Below, piece by piece: positions 24,160 to 27,995 of a DNA stretch of 27,995 nucleotides. The stretch spans positions 1-27,995 of the forward strand of contig JAHEYX010000002.1 of NCBI GenBank assembly GCA_023251415.1, read 5' to 3'. Both the position numbers and the translations under genes were made by a program. This DNA comes from Chitinophagales bacterium (GTDB lineage: Bacteria; Bacteroidota; Bacteroidia; Chitinophagales; CAIODY01). The notes beneath the pieces are model-generated. The model had not been told where the DNA came from and did no database searches. It worked only from the letters and a program-made list of their open reading frames with translations. Within the stretch, counting starts at the first letter, position 1; each line of letters begins with the position of its first letter.

Positions 24160-24167
24160 TATGTTTG
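24160..24167 (+). promoter_or_regulatory. -7 promoter box before the structured leader
   Basis: TATGTTTG matches TAnnTTTG. With a start near 24174 it would give a leader of about 144 bases, much longer than others in this window, holding the hairpins described in the next entry. Confidence 0.4.
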
Positions 24168-24317
24168 CATCATCGATTTGAGCAATAGAATTGCTAAGTA
24201 AACGAGAAGATGTAATGAGATGCTGTTGGTTTTACTAGCAGGGGTTGTTGTACAGCCCAGCCTGACAAGGCGAAGCCGAAAACCTAATAGAGTAGGCAAA
24301 ACTAAAAAAATGTAAAC
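24168..24317 (+). promoter_or_regulatory. Predicted structured 5' leader of the tail-fibre-like gene
   Basis: This is most of the 309-base gene-free stretch 24009-24317. Hairpins seen by eye: AGCAAT/ATTGCT (24181-24195, 3-base loop); a closing helix GGTTTT (24228-24233) with AAAACC (24279-24284); inside it GGGTTG (24242-24247) with CAGCCC (24253-24258), and GCCT-GACA-AGGC (24260-24271). A competing pairing, CCTA (24283-24286) with TAGG (24293-24296), would break the closing helix. This could be an RNA regulatory element or a translation-control leader. It does not match any riboswitch consensus I know. The remaining bases 24009-24159 hold only the inverted repeat at 24039-24061. Confidence 0.3.
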
Positions 24318-25274
24318 ATGAAAAACAAACCTTTAAACGTATGTCAATCATTTAAATTATTAAGTACCGCACTTTTAATTGCAATTTCTTGCTTTAACAG
24401 CAAGGCACAAAATGCGGCCGATTCATTAACTACTGTAATGAATGTCGATTCAGGGGTGGTCAATATCGACACTGCAGTAGTTATTCATAAGTCACTACTC
24501 ACCATAGAGGGTGGAAATCAGAAGACAGGGCAATTGGAAATTGGTGTTGCCAAAGACCTTGGCGATCTAATGCCCGGAGCGAAAGAAGGTGATGTAGTGA
24601 TTGCAGCTAGAGGAGGTGGCAGTTCGCAGACTACTGCCACCAACATGTGGGACTGTCAGGGGCCCAAAATTATTACACATGCTAATAATATCCAATTCTG
24701 GTTGGATCCCTGTTTTGTCCCACAAGGCTGCCCTTATAACGTTTTTGACGTACTTAACTTAGATAAAAACGGCGTTACCATCAATACCCAATTTATCGAT
24801 CAATCCTGCGCATGGTTAGGGTCTACAACGATTAACGGACCTACTTACCAGAATGGGAATTTTAAAATTACCGGCGCCACCACACAAAACGGAAGTATCG
24901 TTGTTAACGGTTTTGAAACAGTTAATGGAAACCTAACTGTAACGAATACAAATGCTTATGAAATTTTTAAAGTGAATGCTACTGATTCCAAAGTTTATGC
25001 GCGTGAAATCAATGTGCAAACCGCTGCATTTCCGGATTATGTATTCGAGCCCAACTATACTTTAATGAGCCTGGAAGCTTTAGATGATTATGTAAAAGCT
25101 AATCATCATTTGCCTGAAATACCAACTGCTACTGAAATGGAAACAAATGGAATGGATTTAAGTGCTTTGAATACTGTCTTGACTAAGAAAGTTGAAGAAT
25201 TGAGTTTGTATATGATTGAATTAAATAAAAAGATTAAAAACTTGGAAGCTGAAGTTGATACACTTCGCAAATAA
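24318..25274 (+). CDS. Secreted tail-fibre-like surface protein with C-terminal coiled-coil region
   Basis: 318 residues. A signal peptide (about 1-30, ending SKAQ) is followed by a beta-rich middle with short strand repeats around Asn-Gly turns (NGPTYQNGNFKITG, QNGSIVVNGFETVNGNLTV), as in trimeric fibre shafts. The end is a recognisable Bacteroidota module: YVFEPNYTLMSLEALDDYVKA, then HHLPEIPTATEMETNGMDL, then an amphipathic helix (TKKVEELSLYMIELNKKIKNLEAEVDTLRK) likely to form a coiled coil. Four Cys in the middle (WDCQG, DPCFVPQGC, DQSCAW) could form disulfides. It lacks a clear T9SS C-terminal domain, so the export route is open. It precedes a large secreted lipase-like gene by 70 bases in the same direction. 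Confidence 0.72.
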   Translation: MKNKPLNVCQSFKLLSTALLIAISCFNSKAQNAADSLTTVMNVDSGVVNIDTAVVIHKSLLTIEGGNQKTGQLEIGVAKDLGDLMPGAKEGDVVIAARGGGSSQTTATNMWDCQGPKIITHANNIQFWLDPCFVPQGCPYNVFDVLNLDKNGVTINTQFIDQSCAWLGSTTINGPTYQNGNFKITGATTQNGSIVVNGFETVNGNLTVTNTNAYEIFKVNATDSKVYAREINVQTAAFPDYVFEPNYTLMSLEALDDYVKANHHLPEIPTATEMETNGMDLSALNTVLTKKVEELSLYMIELNKKIKNLEAEVDTLRK

Positions 25275-25313
25275 TACCGGTTTCCATTTTTTAATTCAAC
25301 TCTTTTTATTAAC

Positions 25314-25329
25314 CGAGTCATAGGACTCG
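25314..25329 (+). repeat. Short perfect hairpin between the last two genes
   Basis: CGAGTC (25314-25319), loop ATAG, GACTCG (25324-25329), just 15 bases before the next ATG (25345). There is no T-tract after it. It may affect translation initiation or act as a processing hairpin between the two secreted genes. Confidence 0.4.
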
Positions 25330-25344
25330 ATAAAATTCTACGAC

Positions 25345-27995
25345 ATGAAAAAACATAAATTAATATATTATAGTCTACTGCTTTTGCTATTGTTCAATGA
25401 ACTGGCAGTGGCTCAAGAGGAAATACAAGCTGATACCAGCATACAGGTAAGTTTTGCATCTATGTTCGACGAAATTAACACCGATAATATCCCAAGCGGT
25501 TTTTTGTATAATCAAACATTAAATTATTCGAATGTACATCGCTTTCAAGGAAATGAAATGGATAGCACTGCAAGTGGTGCAACGTGGTGGCAATTATACG
25601 ATGAACTTTTGCAGGCGCAACGCACAACGAAATTGATTAAGCAGACCACAACTTATTATGATGAAAAGTTAAAATTTTTTAATCAAGAAAAGCTTATTTC
25701 AATTGGTGCATTTTTTACGAATTACCAAGAATTTAATCAGCAACAACTAAACGATGGTTCGATTACATTTGATGCCCAACGTAAAAAGTTTCACGAACAC
25801 AATGCTTCTGCATCATTTAAGACTTATACGCTTGCAGCAGTAAGTCCGATGTTAGATGAAGTTAATGCTTTGGACTGCAAATTTGTTTGTAATCAAACCG
25901 ATTGGTTTAATTTTCTTCCCAATGAAAATATACAAAAAATTGAAATTGATTTTAATGACGGATTAGGATTTAGAACAGTAAATTGGAATGTTATAATTCC
26001 AATCTCCTATACCAATTCGGGTAATAAGGTAATTCGTGTAAAAGTTACTACCACCAATCATACATATCAATCGAATTCTAATTTTGCTGCCAAACTAGGT
26101 AATGTACAACTGGCGCCTATAGCAAATGAAATTATACCATTAAAAGCTGTTTTACCATTCAATGGAATATTAACAGAAGGTGAGTTAGGGGTATATAAAA
26201 GTTGTAATATGACACCTAATTTGAATCAGCCAATTTTAATTGTTGAAGGGTTTGACCCAACTAATGGGCGCAAAGTAAGTGATGAAAAAAGTCCGGATAA
26301 TTTATATTTAGTAGGAAACGGTTCAGTACAATTACATAACAATATATTAGATAGTTTACGTGCTTATGGTCATGATATTGTTATTTTAGATTTCAAGGAT
26401 GGTGGAAGAAGGATTGAAGAAAATGCTATGTTGACGATAGCAGCGATTAATTACATTAATTTACATAAAGAAGGCAATGACGAATTAGTGATAATAGGGC
26501 CATCAATGGGAACATTGGTTAGCAGGTATGCACTGGATTACATGGAAAAAAATAATATGGATCATCATTGCAAACTATGGGTATCATTTGATGGGCCGAA
26601 CAAAGGAGCAAATGTGCCATTGAGCTTTCAACATTTTATTCAATTCATTTATGGTTCTAATCCGGTATTGCCTTTTGTATCAAAAGACAAAATAGTTCAC
26701 ATGAAAGAAAAAATCCTGGATTGTCCGGCGGCAAAACAAATGTTAATCTATCATTATTCGGCAACAAGTAATTCGAAACCACATCCGGCTCAAGAATTTA
26801 CTGATTTAATGAATTCATTTCAAACGGATTTTAGTAACAATGGCTACCCACAAAAGTGTAGAAGAGTGGCTGTTGCTGATGGTAACGGCTTGGGTCTTAA
26901 TCAAGGTTTTAATCCGCATGATGTATTAAATGAAGTAAATATATTTTGGCCAATCGGTGTGAACTTAACCCTAAGTTCTAAGTTATGGGCAATGCCAAAT
27001 TATTCAACTAATGCAAAATCTTTATTTAGAGGATTTTTAAGCGCCACCATTTTTGCATTACCGGTTGCATTAAACACTTCTATTGTGAATATAAAAAATG
27101 CGGAACCGCTTGACAATTGCCCTGCCGGGTCTCAAGGCTTTCATAATCTTATAGATGTTCCATTTCTAGATCAATTGCATTTAGGTCATTCTATTTTTCT
27201 CACCACAAGAAACGAAAAGGATGGATTTGTACCAACCATTTCAGCATTAGCACTGACAACAACTAATTATCATTTCGCGGTTAATTCGTTGTATCCTCAA
27301 ACAGCTTACAAATTTAATTACAACAATTTTGCGAGTCCATTTGATGCGATGATTTATACCACAACCTATACGGCTCCGGGCCAAAATTTAATCATTCCAA
27401 ATGCCCCTCATGTTATCCATGGATTAACACCGGATATTTATCAATTTGCAATTAGCGAAATAATGCCTCGCAATTATTATTTACAAAATGAAGCATACAT
27501 TGACAACAAGGATTTCGAAGCAATCACCATTATAGCAGGAAAAAATATAACCTCAAACCGTGCCGTTGGTAATTATACGATTAAGGGTGGTTCTAGTGTT
27601 GAAATGAAAGCTGAAAGCCGCATCTGTTGGAAAGACGGATTTAGTGCAGCTGCCGGAGCTAATGTGCATGCTTTTATTGCAACCGGTATTTATGATAATT
27701 CTTGTATTCAGACATTTAATAATGCTAACCGCTTAGCAGCTAATGCTGACAATCAAATTCACACAGCTGCTGGCCAACAAAGTAATTTTAGTGCCGAACC
27801 TAAATTAGAAATGCAGTGTTATCCCAATCCTTCCAACGGATTAATAAATTTACTTGTAAATTCTAATGAATTAAATAAATTTTACATTGAAATATACAAT
27901 ATGCAAAATCAATTGGTATTTAAAAATCAAATTAAAACTTACGACAAGGTTGAATTGGATTTAAATCATTTACTAAATGGTGTGTATTTTCTAAA
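25345..27995 (+). CDS. Large secreted alpha/beta-hydrolase (lipase-like) with T9SS tail, 3' end beyond window
   Basis: The frame opens at ATG 25345 and runs to the right edge without a stop (883 residues seen). A signal peptide (MKKHKLIYYSLLLLLLF-type core, ending VAQ) is followed by a beta-rich N-terminal region to about residue 290. The hydrolase domain then begins: PILIVEGFDPTNG, LDFKDGG, nucleophile elbow GPSMG with Ser387, a later candidate Asp626 (EKDGFVPT), and candidate His689 or His692 (PHVIHG). These could form the triad. Residues about 732-780 (AGKNITSN, GFSAAAGANVHAFI) resemble the 3-coathanger stack surface domain. From about 824 (CYPNPSNGLINLLV) a type A T9SS sorting domain is visible and nearly complete, so only a few residues probably lie outside. 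Function inferred: surface esterase/lipase; substrate unknown. Confidence 0.85.
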   Translation, partial: MKKHKLIYYSLLLLLLFNELAVAQEEIQADTSIQVSFASMFDEINTDNIPSGFLYNQTLNYSNVHRFQGNEMDSTASGATWWQLYDELLQAQRTTKLIKQTTTYYDEKLKFFNQEKLISIGAFFTNYQEFNQQQLNDGSITFDAQRKKFHEHNASASFKTYTLAAVSPMLDEVNALDCKFVCNQTDWFNFLPNENIQKIEIDFNDGLGFRTVNWNVIIPISYTNSGNKVIRVKVTTTNHTYQSNSNFAAKLGNVQLAPIANEIIPLKAVLPFNGILTEGELGVYKSCNMTPNLNQPILIVEGFDPTNGRKVSDEKSPDNLYLVGNGSVQLHNNILDSLRAYGHDIVILDFKDGGRRIEENAMLTIAAINYINLHKEGNDELVIIGPSMGTLVSRYALDYMEKNNMDHHCKLWVSFDGPNKGANVPLSFQHFIQFIYGSNPVLPFVSKDKIVHMKEKILDCPAAKQMLIYHYSATSNSKPHPAQEFTDLMNSFQTDFSNNGYPQKCRRVAVADGNGLGLNQGFNPHDVLNEVNIFWPIGVNLTLSSKLWAMPNYSTNAKSLFRGFLSATIFALPVALNTSIVNIKNAEPLDNCPAGSQGFHNLIDVPFLDQLHLGHSIFLTTRNEKDGFVPTISALALTTTNYHFAVNSLYPQTAYKFNYNNFASPFDAMIYTTTYTAPGQNLIIPNAPHVIHGLTPDIYQFAISEIMPRNYYLQNEAYIDNKDFEAITIIAGKNITSNRAVGNYTIKGGSSVEMKAESRICWKDGFSAAAGANVHAFIATGIYDNSCIQTFNNANRLAANADNQIHTAAGQQSNFSAEPKLEMQCYPNPSNGLINLLVNSNELNKFYIEIYNMQNQLVFKNQIKTYDKVELDLNHLLNGVYFL

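Noticed and set aside
24228..24284. Hammerhead-ribozyme-like core (CTGACAA, GGC-GAA-GCC, GAAA) in the leader
   Set aside because: The conserved G of CUGANGA is A, stem II would be only 3 bp, and the required stem I does not begin directly after the would-be cleavage site (five unpaired bases). The likeness is probably chance within a structured leader.
24168..24317. Riboswitch of a known class (c-di-GMP-I, TPP, cobalamin, SAM) or a tRNA
   Set aside because: None of the conserved core strings or the tRNA T-loop pattern are present. Only generic hairpins can be supported.

Overview
The window looks like ordinary chromosomal DNA of a free-living member of the Bacteroidota. The organism call rests on several signs: AT-rich coding throughout; recurrent promoter boxes of the form TAnnTTTG/A just before start codons; secreted proteins ending in type IX secretion (T9SS) C-terminal sorting domains; and genes typical of this phylum (DUF3822 next to rsmD, DUF4286, a tail-fibre-like surface protein). 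I see no rRNA, tRNA, transposase, integrase, phage module or CRISPR array. Base composition does not shift noticeably between genes, so there is no sign of a recently acquired island.

Layout. 1-3388: the 3' end of an acyl-carrier-protein phosphodiesterase gene meets, tail to tail, a tightly packed minus-strand cluster of ridA, coaX and an outer-membrane barrel gene, with a YfiT-type metal-dependent transferase upstream. 3645-9581: plus-strand genes for a cyanophycinase, a nitronate monooxygenase-like flavoprotein, a secreted zinc phospholipase C/S1-P1-like protein with a barrel-like C-terminus, an unrecognised secreted protein, and glycine C-acetyltransferase (kbl). 9593-12843: a minus-strand operon DUF3822 - rsmD - LTA-synthase-like membrane sulfatase. 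12933-15674: a two-TM channel-like small protein, facing a copper-type P-type ATPase and a DUF4286 protein. 15781-19295: a T9SS-exported beta-helix protein, a long-chain polyprenyl diphosphate synthase, and a convergent T9SS-exported protein, the last two separated by a clear bidirectional terminator. 19433-24008: a helical-repeat cytoplasmic protein, a BamA/TamA-type barrel, and a translationally coupled SDR/VOC pair. 24009-27995: a 309-base gene-free leader with several hairpins, then a tail-fibre-like secreted protein and a very large secreted lipase-like protein with a T9SS tail that runs off the window.

Most genes are metabolic or envelope housekeeping. CoaX starts CoA synthesis, RidA protects PLP enzymes, Kbl is itself a PLP enzyme, polyprenyl synthase feeds quinone or cell-wall lipid carriers, and RsmD modifies the ribosome. 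The rest is cell-surface equipment. I found no convincing new multi-gene system. The best leads are the hydrolase-barrel architecture at 5600-7294, the structured leader at 24168-24317, an altered catalytic motif in RsmD, and a channel-like protein without a K+ filter. Where a start codon was uncertain (4629, 5600, 7379) I chose the start that fits the family N-terminus or signal peptide, and say so in the entry.
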